DNA of 64,000 bases from Arcticibacter svalbardensis MN12-7 (GCF_000403135.1 NZ_AQPN01000145.1:62001-126000); one strand, 5' to 3'. Positions 10,301 to 18,993 are shown, counted from the first letter of the stretch. Notes: generated from the letters alone by a model not told the origin. Made by a program: numbers and translations.

Positions 10301-10778
10301 ACCACAGGGATTCAATATAATTATTTTCGTAGGTGATGTAAGGATGTTCCAGATCAACCCAATAACCCATCTTTTCAGTCAGGTCATTCCATACATCTGT
10401 ATAGCGCATCACTTCACTGCGACATGCTGCGTTATATTCCTCTACGCTGATCTTTTTGCCGATGTCTTCTTTTGTAATGCCAAGCGTTTTTTCAACTGCA
10501 AGCTCAATTGGAAGGCCATGCGTATCCCATCCGCCTTTACGCTCTACACGATAGCCTTTCAGCGTTTTATATCTGCAAAATATATCTTTGATACTACGGC
10601 CCATGACATGATGGATACCAGGCATTCCATTCGCTGAAGGGGGACCCTCATAGAATGTATATGGCTTTGATTCCGGTCGGTTAGAAATACTCTTTTCAAA
10701 GATTTTATGACTTTTCCAGTATTCAAGGATTTCTTTTCCTGTATCAGATAAATTCAGTTGTTTATATTCTTTGTACAT
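7386..10778 (-). CDS. ileS: Isoleucyl-tRNA synthetase
   Basis: 1130 aa class I aminoacyl-tRNA synthetase that charges tRNA-Ile and edits valine. Signature 1 appears as GIHHVMGR near residue 57 and signature 2 as KMSKRLGN. The connective-peptide editing domain lies between them, and an anticodon-binding domain and a long C-terminal extension follow. The length and KMSKR sequence fit the long IleS type. The start is set at ATG 10778 (MYKEYKQLNL): the longer TTG start at 10808 lies inside the predicted -7 box (10806-10813), so it cannot be translated from that promoter. First gene of the ileS-dksA-like-lspA operon. Confidence 0.97.
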   Translation of the reverse strand: MYKEYKQLNLSDTGKEILEYWKSHKIFEKSISNRPESKPYTFYEGPPSANGMPGIHHVMGRSIKDIFCRYKTLKGYRVERKGGWDTHGLPIELAVEKTLGITKEDIGKKISVEEYNAACRSEVMRYTDVWNDLTEKMGYWVDLEHPYITYENNYIESLWWILKELYNKGLLYKGYTVQPFSPAAGTGLSSHELNMPGTYQNVKDTSIVAQFRVVKDQVHPLMPILVQNEAEDTVFLAWTTTPWTLPSNSALAIGKNISYVKLRTFNPYTYVPVSVVLAKDLVSKYFKAEGENASFKEYNDGDKIIPWEVAGEFKGAEMIGLRYHQLMPYVTNENLEKEAFRVVPGDFVTTEDGAGIVHIAPVFGADDFKVARENGIPAVMITDAQGNELPLVDRQGKFVDQVTDYAGKYVKEEYYSDEIRNEPDFRATDVLIAIQLKEENKAFDVKKYEHSYPHCWRTDKPVLYYPLDSWFIKTTAVKERLVELNKDINWKPESTGSGRFGNWLENLVDWNLSRSRFWGTPLPIWRTEDRTEELCIGSVEELKSKIAEATVSGLLTEEEFKKLSVLQDTYNNATFDLHRPYVDDIILISPSGKKMYREPDLIDVWFDSGAMPYAQWHYPFENKDEFDKAYPADFIAEGVDQTRGWFFTLHAISVMLNDSVAFKNVISNGLVLDKAGNKMSKRLGNTVDPFETIEKYSADATRWYMISNASPWDNLKFNEEGLDEVRRKFFGTLHNTYAFFALYANIDRFEYAEMDIAHSSRPEIDRWIISMLNTLVKDIDGFYGDFEPTRAARAIQEFVDAHLSNWYVRLSRRRFWKGDYSEDKISAYQTLYTCLNTIAKLMSPIAPFFSERLFQDLNTITKKESAESIHLTDFPSYNPELVDKPLEERMSLAQNISSMVLSLRKKVGINVRQPLNKILLPVLDASFQEKVEQVKELILSETNIKSIEFISDTSGFIKKKVKPNFKALGPKAGKSMKDVAAFINSWTPADLALFEENGVASFSKNGFNMEIFPEDADISAEDVSGWQVTTIGKLTVALDVTITTELKQEGLSREVVNRIQNLRKDLGLEVTDKINVQAAFPELISEAVKNNLSYICAEILANSFNIVPDLQSGETVEIEEQELTLLITKA

Positions 10779-10805
10779 CAGTGCTTTAACCCAAATTTTA
10801 AGGTG

Positions 10806-10813
10806 CAAAGTTA
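10806..10813 (-). promoter_or_regulatory. Predicted -7 box of the ileS operon
   Basis: On the minus strand TAACTTTG matches the Bacteroidota -7 consensus TAnnTTTG exactly, 27 bp ahead of the ATG. A TTG lies about 24 bp further upstream, longer than the usual 19-21 bp spacing, so the -33 element is weak. Confidence 0.5.
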
Positions 10814-10966
10814 CGAAATTAGAAGGTAATTTTTAATCAAGCGTTCAAAAACAAAGGTTAATGACGCCTAAATTATACTGCATTGTGTTCAATCCCAACA
10901 TAATCATAGGATTATCAAGTTTTTTAACCTGCTTGATAATGGCATACACTTTGATTAAATTTGAGT

Positions 10967-11257
10967 ATGAATAAATTTATGCGAAGAGGCCTCGTCATGG
11001 TAGCTGTGGGAGTAGGCCTAAATCTGGTGGGGTATTCCATCAAGCGGAATGAGTTAGAAAACTACGGATGGGCCATGATTGTAGGAACAATCTTATTTGG
11101 TGTAGGTTTCTTGTTTATCTTTTATTCTTTTGTCCGCAAAGTTGAATATAAGGGAATTGTAGAAGAGCGTGCCGTTGTGGCAGAAAAAAAAGAACAACGC
11201 GAAACCGATATGCAAAATAATGATGATGACTCAGAGAGTCTTCGAGCACAGTCTTAG
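10967..11257 (+). CDS. Small two-helix membrane protein
   Basis: 96 aa from ATG 10967 (a TTG two codons earlier is less likely). There are two hydrophobic segments: residues about 8-24 (VMVAVGVGLNLVGYSI) and about 32-52 (AMIVGTILFGVGFLFIFYSF). A charged cytoplasmic tail of about 40 residues rich in Glu, Lys and Asp follows. Function unknown and no family recognised. It is 87 bp upstream of recO on the same strand and may share its transcript. Confidence 0.65.
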   Translation: MNKFMRRGLVMVAVGVGLNLVGYSIKRNELENYGWAMIVGTILFGVGFLFIFYSFVRKVEYKGIVEERAVVAEKKEQRETDMQNNDDDSESLRAQS

Positions 11258-11344
11258 TATGAATAGAAATGCTGATATGATTTAAAATTTACTTTATACT
11301 TTTGGTTTTCCCATTAATAATACGGCTATTTACACCTGGAAAAA

Positions 11345-12073
11345 ATGTTACATAAAACCAGGGGAATTGTATTTAAGACTACTGTTTATTCAGAAAGTAG
11401 TGTTGTCGCACAAATTTTTACTGAAAAATTCGGCTTACAATCTTATTTAGTGAATGGCGCGCGTAAGCCAAAAGCGAAGATTCGAATGAATATGATACAA
11501 CCACTTCACTTATTGGATATGGTTGTTTATCACAAACCGAATGGTAATATTCAACGTATCTCTGAACTCCGTAATGCTCCTCTGCTTGAAACAATTCCTT
11601 ACGACCTAATTAAAAGCAGCCTTGTTCTCTTTCTCAATGAGGTATTATATAAAGTCGTCAGACAACATCATGATGATGTGCTTTTATTTGAATTTATATT
11701 CCACAGTATTATTTTGCTCGATAAATTAGAGAATGGGCTTGGTAATTTCCATCTCTGGTTTTTACTGCATTTAAGCAAATATCTTGGCTTTTATCCGGAG
11801 CGAACCAATGAAAATATCTCCTCTTATTTTGATCTTAAAAATGGAGTATTTACAAATTTTGTCCCTGGACACGCTTACTATTTGCATGGGAAATTAACCA
11901 GCACCTTCTCCGAAATTTTAGTTATGAATGTGGATAGTATGCATTTATTGAAGATCTCGTCTGTAAACAGGAAAGACCTCCTTTCCAAAGTACTCGATTA
12001 TTACCGCATGCATATCGACAACTTTGGAGAGATTCACTCACATAAAATAATTGAAGAGGTATTTAATTCTTAA
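11345..12073 (+). CDS. recO: DNA repair protein RecO
   Basis: 242 aa. The N-terminal OB-fold carries the family opening HKTRGIVFKTTVYSESSVV and is followed by the helical RecO C-terminal region. RecO acts with RecR in loading RecA onto SSB-coated single strands in the RecFOR pathway. The zinc-binding Cys cluster seen in some RecO proteins is absent, as is common in Bacteroidota. The 3' end overlaps the convergent response-regulator gene by 11 bp. Confidence 0.93.
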   Translation: MLHKTRGIVFKTTVYSESSVVAQIFTEKFGLQSYLVNGARKPKAKIRMNMIQPLHLLDMVVYHKPNGNIQRISELRNAPLLETIPYDLIKSSLVLFLNEVLYKVVRQHHDDVLLFEFIFHSIILLDKLENGLGNFHLWFLLHLSKYLGFYPERTNENISSYFDLKNGVFTNFVPGHAYYLHGKLTSTFSEILVMNVDSMHLLKISSVNRKDLLSKVLDYYRMHIDNFGEIHSHKIIEEVFNS

Positions 12074-12431
12074 AGCGTGCTACTTTTTCAATCATATCTT
12101 CCAATTCGTTTAAATCAAATGGCTTTTCAAGATAAGTATCCGCACCAGCTTTAAATGCAAGCGTTTGGATGTCGTTATTTGCAGAGAAGTAAACAACGGG
12201 AATATCTTTAAGATCAGGTTCAGATTTTATAGCCCGCGTAGCAATCACTCCACCCGACTCAGGAATCCAATTATCCATTAAAATTACATTAGGATCAAAG
12301 GTTCTCACTTTATTTACAATATCATTGCAGTGAGCTGAAGTCTGAACATCCCAACCCTGTTCCTGAAGTATATAGGTACATATTGATAATATATCAATAT
12401 CATCATCAAATATTAGTATCCGTTTTGACAT
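12063..12431 (-). CDS. Stand-alone response-regulator receiver domain
   Basis: 122 aa CheY-like protein with no output domain. The acidic pocket D9-D11, phosphoacceptor D53 (VILMDNW), the switch Ser in YFSANN and the conserved Lys in YLEKPF are all present, so it should be phosphorylatable. It probably works as a diffusible phosphorelay element or binds a partner protein; no histidine kinase is nearby. It converges on recO with an 11-bp overlap. Confidence 0.9.
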   Translation of the reverse strand: MSKRILIFDDDIDILSICTYILQEQGWDVQTSAHCNDIVNKVRTFDPNVILMDNWIPESGGVIATRAIKSEPDLKDIPVVYFSANNDIQTLAFKAGADTYLEKPFDLNELEDMIEKVARFKN

Positions 12432-12616
12432 GCTTTAGATAACCCCAAACTATAATAAACAATAACTACCTGTTGGGTTATAACTCCGCTTTTTATTTTA
12501 TGTTTTAATTTATTACACCTTGTGTAAAATAGATGATACAATACTATTGTAACTATCTCATTAGTAGATCAATTCACTTTTATATAATAATCGGCACGTT
12601 AAAAAAAGTTAAATGT

Positions 12617-12740
12617 TTTGCAATGATTTAACTCAACTGTATCTTTGAGAAGAAACATAACCGAATCTTATATTAAGAAACAATAAGGTTTAGGTTTATA
12701 ATTGGTTAGTTTGAGCTCCTGCCCATCAGGAGTTTATTTG
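12617..12740 (+). ncRNA. Candidate small RNA with own promoter and hairpin end
   Basis: The 340-bp gap between two minus-strand genes has a plus-strand promoter of textbook form: TTTG at 12617-12620, 19 bp, TATCTTTG at 12640-12647. No ORF follows. About 70 bp downstream a hairpin (CTCCTG 12716-12721 / CAGGAG 12727-12732) is followed by TTTATTTGTTT. The predicted transcript is about 90-100 nt and its ends could pair (GAGAA/GAAACA with TGTTTCTCC). It would run antisense into the serS 3' end if termination is leaky. Confidence 0.35.
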
Positions 12741-12771
12741 TTTCTCCTTATAAAAATTCAGCAAATCATCA

Positions 12772-14043
12772 TTAATCAATCCACTCAAATTTAGTATAAG
12801 GAACTAAAGCAGCCGGAATTTTAATTCCTCTCTCCGTTTGGTTATTTTCAAGTAAGGATGCAACTATGCGGGGCAATGCAAGAGCACTTCCATTCAGCGT
12901 ATGTGCATATTGTGCCTTTCCTTCCTTTCCTTTATAACGTAATTTCAGCCTGTTACTCTGAAACGTTTCAAAGTTTGAGACAGATGAAACTTCCAGCCAA
13001 CGTGCCTGAGCAGCACACCATACTTCCATATCATAGGTAAGCGCAGAGGTAAAACTCATATCACCACCACATAAACGGAGAACCCGGTAAGGAAGCTCCA
13101 GCTTTTGAAGTAAGGATTGTACATGTGCACTCATATTTTCTAATATTTCATAGGAATGATCAGGGTGCGCAACCTGCACAATTTCTACTTTATCAAACTG
13201 ATGCAGACGATTTAGTCCCCTTACATGCGCACCATAAGAACCAGCTTCCCTACGGAAACAAGGTGTATACGCACAATTCATGATCGGCAATTCATCTTCT
13301 TTAACCGTTACGTCGCGGTATAAATTAGTAACCGGAACTTCAGCAGTTGGAATCAGATATAAGTTATCTACGCCAACGTGGTACATCTGACCTTCTTTAT
13401 CAGGTAGCTGACCTGTTCCAAATCCTGATGCTTCATTCACAACAATAGGAGGTTGAATCTCTCTGTATCCCGCTTCTTCCGCATTATCAAGGAAAAAGTT
13501 AATCAAAGCGCGTTGCAGTTTAGCACCCTTTCCCTTATAAACCGGAAAACCTGCACCTGCAATTTTATTCCCTAATTCAAAATCAATAATATCATATTTA
13601 GTGGCCAGTTCCCAATGAGGCAAAGCACCTGCATATAATGCTGGCTTGTCACCAAACTCAAATATGTTCTCATTTTCTTCCGGTGTGGTACCCCGGGGTA
13701 CACTGCTATGCGGCAGGTTTGGAATCAAAACAATGTGCTTCAATAACTCAGCTTCCGCTTTGTTTAATTTTTCACTAAGTGTTTTAATCTGTTCTTTTAT
13801 GGTTACTGTACGGGATTTTAAAATCTCCGCTTCTTCTTTTTTACCTTGTCGCATCAACTCACCCACCTGTTTTGCAATGGTGTTTGCTTCTGCGGAAATC
13901 GAATCCAGAGTGGTCTGTGTTTGACGGCGTTCTTCATCTAGTGAAATTACGGCGTCTACAATTTCAGGCTGTTTAAAATTTTTAACAGACAATCGTTCTA
14001 AAACCTTCTCTCTGTTCTCGCGGATATAACTAACTTGCAGCAT
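12772..14043 (-). CDS. serS: Seryl-tRNA synthetase
   Basis: 423 aa class II synthetase. The N-terminal coiled-coil arm (residues about 1-105: MLQVSYIRENREKVLERL, then Lys/Glu-rich helices) binds the long variable arm of tRNA-Ser. The catalytic core carries motif 2 (CFRREAGSYG) and motif 3 near the C-terminus (GSALALPRIVASLLEN). The length is usual for the family. It is a single gene, with a -7 box at 14061-14068. Confidence 0.97.
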   Translation of the reverse strand: MLQVSYIRENREKVLERLSVKNFKQPEIVDAVISLDEERRQTQTTLDSISAEANTIAKQVGELMRQGKKEEAEILKSRTVTIKEQIKTLSEKLNKAEAELLKHIVLIPNLPHSSVPRGTTPEENENIFEFGDKPALYAGALPHWELATKYDIIDFELGNKIAGAGFPVYKGKGAKLQRALINFFLDNAEEAGYREIQPPIVVNEASGFGTGQLPDKEGQMYHVGVDNLYLIPTAEVPVTNLYRDVTVKEDELPIMNCAYTPCFRREAGSYGAHVRGLNRLHQFDKVEIVQVAHPDHSYEILENMSAHVQSLLQKLELPYRVLRLCGGDMSFTSALTYDMEVWCAAQARWLEVSSVSNFETFQSNRLKLRYKGKEGKAQYAHTLNGSALALPRIVASLLENNQTERGIKIPAALVPYTKFEWID

Positions 14044-14060
14044 CGTTTGTAAATTTTTGT

Positions 14061-14068
14061 CAAAGATA
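14061..14068 (-). promoter_or_regulatory. Predicted -7 box of serS
   Basis: TATCTTTG on the minus strand matches TAnnTTTG exactly, 17 bp before the ATG. A clear -33 TTG is not seen at the usual distance. Confidence 0.4.
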
Positions 14069-14113
14069 TAATGACTTGGCTAGTTTACAGGTAGTTTTTG
14101 CATTATTTTAAAT

Positions 14114-14827
14114 ATGACAGGGAAACTTTATCTCGTACCCACTCCAATTGGCAATTTGGAAGACATTACACTCCGGGCAATACGGGTTTTAAAAGAGGTG
14201 GATTTAATCCTCGCTGAAGACACGCGAACCAGTGCGCCTTTATTAAAACATTTCGGTGTTGATAAAAAAGTGTATGCTCACCATCAGCACAATGAGCATA
14301 AGGCCAGTTCAGAAATTGTACGCTTTCTTAAAGAGGGACAGCAGATTGCATTGATCACCGATGCCGGTACACCCGCTATATCCGATCCTGGATTCTACCT
14401 CGTACGGGAGGTGTTGAAAAATGATATCGCTATCGAATGCCTGCCGGGAGCAACCGCTTTTGTGCCTGCCCTAGTAAATTCCGGATTACCTACCGACCGT
14501 TTTATCTTCGAAGGCTTCCTGCCCGTAAAGAAAGGTCGACAGACCCGCTTAAAGGAGTTGGCCGAGGAACCGCGGACTATGATTATCTATGAATCCCCAC
14601 ATCGTGTGCTAAAATCTCTTGACGAATTTATCGTTGTATTTGGTGAAGACCGGCTTGCTTCTGTATCCCGGGAGCTTACAAAAATCTTCGAAGAAACCAT
14701 AAGAGGTTCATTAGCTGAAATTAAAACCTATTACGAGACACATACGTTAAAAGGTGAATTTGTGCTTGTTTTAGCTGGAAAAGAAGTAAAGAAAAATATT
14801 AAAAACTATACTGAAGATGAACTTTGA
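14114..14827 (+). CDS. rsmI: 16S rRNA 2'-O-ribose C1402 methyltransferase
   Basis: 237 aa SAM-dependent tetrapyrrole-methylase-fold enzyme. The start LYLVPTPIGNLEDITLRAI is the RsmI signature and is followed by LAEDTRTS, ALITDAGTPAISDPG and ECLPGATAFVPAL, the SAM-binding loops. It methylates C1402 of 16S rRNA in the P site. It overlaps the following PH/SHOCT gene by 11 bp; with lnt the three form an operon. Confidence 0.96.
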   Translation: MTGKLYLVPTPIGNLEDITLRAIRVLKEVDLILAEDTRTSAPLLKHFGVDKKVYAHHQHNEHKASSEIVRFLKEGQQIALITDAGTPAISDPGFYLVREVLKNDIAIECLPGATAFVPALVNSGLPTDRFIFEGFLPVKKGRQTRLKELAEEPRTMIIYESPHRVLKSLDEFIVVFGEDRLASVSRELTKIFEETIRGSLAEIKTYYETHTLKGEFVLVLAGKEVKKNIKNYTEDEL

Positions 14828-15524
14828 GCAATTTTTAACTGATGAGCAGGATCCTAAGGCAACAGAAAAAATCTTAGCGAAACTGAATGATATGCTTACA
14901 CCGGGTGAAGAAGTTCTCTACCTGGCTATTCAGAAAAAACCAGCGGTAACACTCGTGCCCGATTCTATTGTAATCACCAACAAACGCTTGTTCTTTTGTA
15001 TCCCAGGCAACATGGGACTAACCACCAACTTTGAGATCTTCTCCTGGAAGGACATCAAAGAGGTCTCTTTTAAAGAAGAGTTTTTTGGAGCACGCTTTAC
15101 TGCAGTGCCCGTTCGGGGAGAGAATTTTACAGTAGATTATATTCCTAAAGTACAGGCTCGTAAGCTATATCAAAGTTCCAACCAGCAGATTGACAGAATA
15201 AAAGATGAGTTGGAGCAGGAGCAATCCCGAAAGGAACAACAATTACGTCAGGAGCAGCTAGAGAATGACTTAAAAAAGTCAACTCAATTTATGCAACATA
15301 CTCCACCTGCAGCAGAATTACCCATCTCTAAACCAGAAAGTATTGAATTTAAAGCTGAACCTGTTGTAGAACCCCAGGCCTTTGCACCCATTCCTGAACC
15401 TGCTGTAGAGCCTGAAGATGAAATTACGCTAAAGCTTAAAAAGCTGAAAGTCCTGTTTGAAAAGCAGTTAATCTCCCAGGAAGAATACGAAGCTAAAAAA
15501 TCTGATATTTTATCCCAGTTCTAG
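14817..15524 (+). CDS. PH-domain protein with C-terminal SHOCT motif
   Basis: 235 aa, soluble. Residues about 25-115 form a bacterial PH domain (YLAIQKKPAVTLVPDSIVITNKRLFF). A Gln/Glu-rich, probably coiled-coil and Pro/Glu linker spans about 125-205. The last 30 residues are a SHOCT motif (LKKLKVLFEKQLISQEEYEAKK). SHOCT is a short oligomerisation or interaction motif; the function of this combination is not known. It overlaps rsmI by 11 bp and its stop codon is immediately followed by the lnt start. Confidence 0.85.
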   Translation: MNFEQFLTDEQDPKATEKILAKLNDMLTPGEEVLYLAIQKKPAVTLVPDSIVITNKRLFFCIPGNMGLTTNFEIFSWKDIKEVSFKEEFFGARFTAVPVRGENFTVDYIPKVQARKLYQSSNQQIDRIKDELEQEQSRKEQQLRQEQLENDLKKSTQFMQHTPPAAELPISKPESIEFKAEPVVEPQAFAPIPEPAVEPEDEITLKLKKLKVLFEKQLISQEEYEAKKSDILSQF

Positions 15525-17153
15525 GTGAAAAGAAATTATTTCCTTGCCCTCATCAGTGCTTTTCTATTGTGGATCGCATGGCCTCCTATGCAATTCACTG
15601 CACCAATTTTGCTTGTCGCACTTGTGCCTTTGCTGCGAGCTATCGAAAGTGTGATCCTCTCGGATCAACCTGCCAAGGGTAGAAAGGTCTTCTTTATTGC
15701 TGGCCTGACTTATTTAATCTGGAATACGGCCTCCATTTACTGGGTTTTTAATTCCTTAAATGCGGTGCTGCCCGTATGGGTTGCCTGCTTGATCTCTATC
15801 ATTCCCTTTGGCCTTGCCGCCGTACTGATGACCCTGGCCTTTTGGCTTTATTATAAGATGAGAAGGGTAGCAGGGAAAATGTTGAGTTATGCAGGACTGA
15901 TTAGCTTCTGGATCGCATACGAATATCTGCATCAAACCTGGGATCTTGCCTTTCCATGGATGAACCTGGGCAATGGCTTTGCCGAAACAAGTAGCTTAGT
16001 GCAGTGGTATGAGTATACTGGTGTTTATGGTGGAACATTATGGATCTTAATTGCCAATATACTGGCTTTTGAAATAGGGGCTCAAAATGACACGGTTGAT
16101 GAAGGCCTTAAACTCAAGAAAAAACTTACCATGGCACTCTCTGTCTGGATAGTTGTGCCGATCACTTTTTCTATGATCATCTATACCCTATACACAGAAG
16201 CTGTAAACCCTGCCAATATTGTGGTGGTGCAACCCAATGTAAATCCCTACGATAAATGGGAGAAACCGGCAGATGTACAGATTGATCATCTCATCCATCT
16301 CTCTGATTCACTGGGACAAGCCAATACAGAATACTTTATCTGGCCAGAAACAGCCGTTCCCCAATTTATAGAGGAGTATACCATCCGGGAAAACCCCAGC
16401 TATCTCCGCATTCAGCAGTTTCTTTCCAAGTATAAAAACGGGAATGTGCTCACGGGCATAGAAAGTTTTAACTTATATGATAAGCAGGAAACCCCTACTG
16501 CTGCATTTAATAAAAGTGCAGGTAAGTATCTGGACTATTATAATGCCGCAGTTAACATTGAGAACTCCTCCAAAGTGCAATTTTATCACAAATCCAAACT
16601 CGTTCCCGGAGTAGAATCCCTTCCTTTTGCAACAGCCTTAAGCTTTCTGAAACCTGTATTTGCTTCATTTGGAGGATCTTCAGGAGGTTTTGGCAAACAG
16701 GATCATCCCAGTGTTTTCTATACGCAAAGTGGTTTAGCAGCAGCGCCTGTAATTTGTTACGAATCCATTTGGGGAAGCTACGTGGCCGATTATGTAAAAG
16801 ATGGGGCACAGTTCATAGCCATTATCACGAATGATGCCTGGTGGGGCAATACATCCGGTAAGGATCAGCACTTCGCCTATGCCAAACTTCGGGCAATTGA
16901 AACACGTCGTTGGGTTGCCAGGTCAGCCAATACCGGGATCTCTGGATTCATTAATCAGCGGGGCGATATTGTGCAGTCCAGTAAATGGTGGGTGCCAACA
17001 GCTTTAAAGCAAGATATTAATCTCAACAGCGATCTGACCTTTTATGTACGATATGGCGATTACATCGCCTGGATAGGCTGTATTTTTGCAGGTCTATTTA
17101 TTGGATTGATTCTGATCCGAAGTCGTAAAGGAAACTATAGAACAGAAAGCTGA
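15525..17153 (+). CDS. lnt: Apolipoprotein N-acyltransferase
   Basis: 542 aa inner-membrane enzyme that adds the third acyl chain to lipoproteins. The N-terminal half has about six hydrophobic helices; the C-terminal half is a nitrilase-like domain. The catalytic Glu is in FIWPETAVPQF, the Lys in FYHKSKLVPGVE, and the nucleophile Cys in APVICYESIWG. A last helix closes the protein. The start is GTG at 15525, directly after the upstream TAG, which suggests translational coupling. Confidence 0.95.
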   Translation: MKRNYFLALISAFLLWIAWPPMQFTAPILLVALVPLLRAIESVILSDQPAKGRKVFFIAGLTYLIWNTASIYWVFNSLNAVLPVWVACLISIIPFGLAAVLMTLAFWLYYKMRRVAGKMLSYAGLISFWIAYEYLHQTWDLAFPWMNLGNGFAETSSLVQWYEYTGVYGGTLWILIANILAFEIGAQNDTVDEGLKLKKKLTMALSVWIVVPITFSMIIYTLYTEAVNPANIVVVQPNVNPYDKWEKPADVQIDHLIHLSDSLGQANTEYFIWPETAVPQFIEEYTIRENPSYLRIQQFLSKYKNGNVLTGIESFNLYDKQETPTAAFNKSAGKYLDYYNAAVNIENSSKVQFYHKSKLVPGVESLPFATALSFLKPVFASFGGSSGGFGKQDHPSVFYTQSGLAAAPVICYESIWGSYVADYVKDGAQFIAIITNDAWWGNTSGKDQHFAYAKLRAIETRRWVARSANTGISGFINQRGDIVQSSKWWVPTALKQDINLNSDLTFYVRYGDYIAWIGCIFAGLFIGLILIRSRKGNYRTES

Positions 17154-17235
17154 TTATCAGTGAATTGCAATAACGAAAACGCTTGCAACTTCTTATAAAT
17201 GGACTCGTACTACCTATAGTTTTTTATAGTGATTT

Positions 17236-17382
17236 CTAATAGTTAAATATAATTACAACTGCTTTAATCGTTTTGTTCATGGCAGTGCTAAGGGTTTTAA
17301 CAGTATCAACTTTAGTCACGAATGCAGCATGAATGAATAACAATAAGGATAAGGATAGAAAGTACCTGCGAATAAGGTTCAT
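17236..17382 (-). CDS. Possible 48-aa secreted peptide
   Basis: ATG 17382 to TAG 17236-17238. The N-terminus looks like a signal peptide (MNLIRRYFLSLSLLLFIHAA) followed by only about 28 residues (FVTKVDTVKTLSTAMNK...). No homologue is recognised. It lies in a 513-bp gap between convergent lnt and the sugar permease, downstream of two imperfect direct repeats. It may be a real small gene or chance. Confidence 0.3.
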   Translation of the reverse strand: MNLIRRYFLSLSLLLFIHAAFVTKVDTVKTLSTAMNKTIKAVVIIFNY

Positions 17383-17470
17383 GGTTACAATTTAATTGAT
17401 GGGTATTGATTCGATAAAATTAGCTTTTTAATAACAATACTTGTAATCTCTTACAGCTTTGCACGTCTGT

Positions 17471-17585
17471 TACTTTATAAAAAAACAGAATCATGTTAAT
17501 AGCAGTTTGAAGGAAAACTAATTATACGGGAGCGCTAACTTCTTAAAAAAACAGCATGCGGTTAGTCACAGTTTAAAGGAAAACT
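17471..17585. repeat. Two imperfect direct repeats of about 50 bp
   Basis: Copy 1 (about 17471-17519) and copy 2 (about 17536-17585) share AAAAAAACAG near the middle and CAGTTTnAAGGAAAACT at the end, with small indels between. They lie upstream of the possible 48-aa peptide when read on the minus strand. No function assigned. Confidence 0.5.
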
Positions 17586-17611
17586 TTACCCTGTAAAACT
17601 TTGTATATAAA

Positions 17612-17642
17612 AAAACCAGCTAGGTGTAATTACCAGCTGGTT
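17612..17642 (-). terminator. Rho-independent terminator of the nag operon
   Basis: On the minus strand AACCAGCT (17642-17635) pairs with AGCTGGTT (17621-17614), extended inward by GG/CC pairs around a bulged T. The stem is followed by a T7 run. It lies 24 bp past the permease stop. Confidence 0.85.
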
Positions 17643-17665
17643 CCTTTATTAAATGAAATTTATTT

Positions 17666-18961
17666 TTATGCTTTTACAAGAACAGCTTTACCTACGTTAT
17701 ACCCTCTAACTGCATAAAACAGGATAAAGAGATAACATGGAATCATAATCCAATATGCTTGTTGAGGACTCCATATATCAGCTAACCGTCCATAAATTAA
17801 CGGCATTACTGCGCCACCTGCGATACCCATGATCAGTAAAGAAGATCCCATTTTAGTAAACCGTCCTAAACCTGATAAAGCGAGCGGCCATATAGCAGGC
17901 CATACCAGCGAATTAGCCAGACCTAATAAGGCGATAAACAGTACGGAAACATATCCATGTGTCATAAGTGCAATAACTGTAAAAACTATTCCCATGATAG
18001 AGAAAGTTTTCATCGCATTTGCTTGAGATATATACTTTGGAATACAAAAGATCCCAACCAGATAACCTACGATCATACCAATAAGAGTAAAGGTGGTAAA
18101 GAATTTAGCCGTTGATAAGGCAATTCCCTGAGAAGCTCCATAACTGATTACAGTATCTCCAGCCAAAACTTCCACCCCTACATATAAAAAGATGGTCAAT
18201 ACCCCTAACATCAGATGAGGGAATTGGAAGATACTGGTCTTACCTGTATTTGCAGCAGCAACCGTCTCATCTTCGATGTCGGTATCTACTTCAGGAAGAC
18301 TAGACTTACTAACCAAAACCCCCAGGATGATGAGTGCCACCATAATAACTATGTATGGAACGATAACCCTTCCGGCAAGTAGATCAAGCTCTGCAGCCTT
18401 ATCCACTACACTCATTGTCATGATACGGACCTTCAGTACATCTACATCTTTCAAGGTAACTGCACCAAGTACAATCGGCGCAATGGCACCAGCCACTTTA
18501 TTGCAAATACCCATGATACTGATTCGTTTGGCAGCACTTTCTGCAGGTCCAAGTATAGTGATATAAGGGTTAGAAGCCGTTTGAAGTAAAGCTAGTCCTG
18601 TTCCTTGTACAAAAAGTCCCAACAAAAACAGTTCGTAGGTTCTGGTCATTGCAGCAGGTATAAATACCAGTGCTCCCAGCGCCATAACGCCCAAACCTAA
18701 TGCCATACCTTTCTTGAATCCCGTGATCTTTAATACCCAACCCGAAGGGATTGCCATTACCAGATAAGAGATATAAAAAGCAAAGGTAACCAGATAAGAT
18801 TCAAAGTTATTGAGTTCACAGGCGATCCGGAGATAAGGGATCAGAACAGAGTTCAGCCAGGTAACAAACCCGAAAATAAAGAATAAGGCCCCAATAATTG
18901 CAATTGGAGGGATACCGGAATATTTAACCGGCTCAGATGAATAGGTGCTAGGCTTTCCCAT
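17666..18961 (-). CDS. FucP-type sugar MFS transporter, probably for N-acetylglucosamine
   Basis: 431 aa with 12 hydrophobic helices. The start region FFIFGFVTWLNSVLIPYLRIAC carries the asparagine-containing first helix of the L-fucose:H+ symporter branch of the major facilitator superfamily, and the central AGAIAPIVLG segment is also typical. It is 32 bp downstream of the NagB-PIG-L gene on the same strand, so amino-sugar import (a NagP-like role) is the likely job, inferred from context. It ends in a strong terminator. Confidence 0.88.
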   Translation of the reverse strand: MGKPSTYSSEPVKYSGIPPIAIIGALFFIFGFVTWLNSVLIPYLRIACELNNFESYLVTFAFYISYLVMAIPSGWVLKITGFKKGMALGLGVMALGALVFIPAAMTRTYELFLLGLFVQGTGLALLQTASNPYITILGPAESAAKRISIMGICNKVAGAIAPIVLGAVTLKDVDVLKVRIMTMSVVDKAAELDLLAGRVIVPYIVIMVALIILGVLVSKSSLPEVDTDIEDETVAAANTGKTSIFQFPHLMLGVLTIFLYVGVEVLAGDTVISYGASQGIALSTAKFFTTFTLIGMIVGYLVGIFCIPKYISQANAMKTFSIMGIVFTVIALMTHGYVSVLFIALLGLANSLVWPAIWPLALSGLGRFTKMGSSLLIMGIAGGAVMPLIYGRLADIWSPQQAYWIMIPCYLFILFYAVRGYNVGKAVLVKA

Positions 18962-18993
18962 TTTTTATACTAATTCTATTTGCTTCATCAAAC

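Noticed and set aside
10779..10808. TTG start extending IleS by ten residues
   Set aside because: The TTG lies inside the predicted -7 promoter box, and MYKEYKQL fits IleS starts better.
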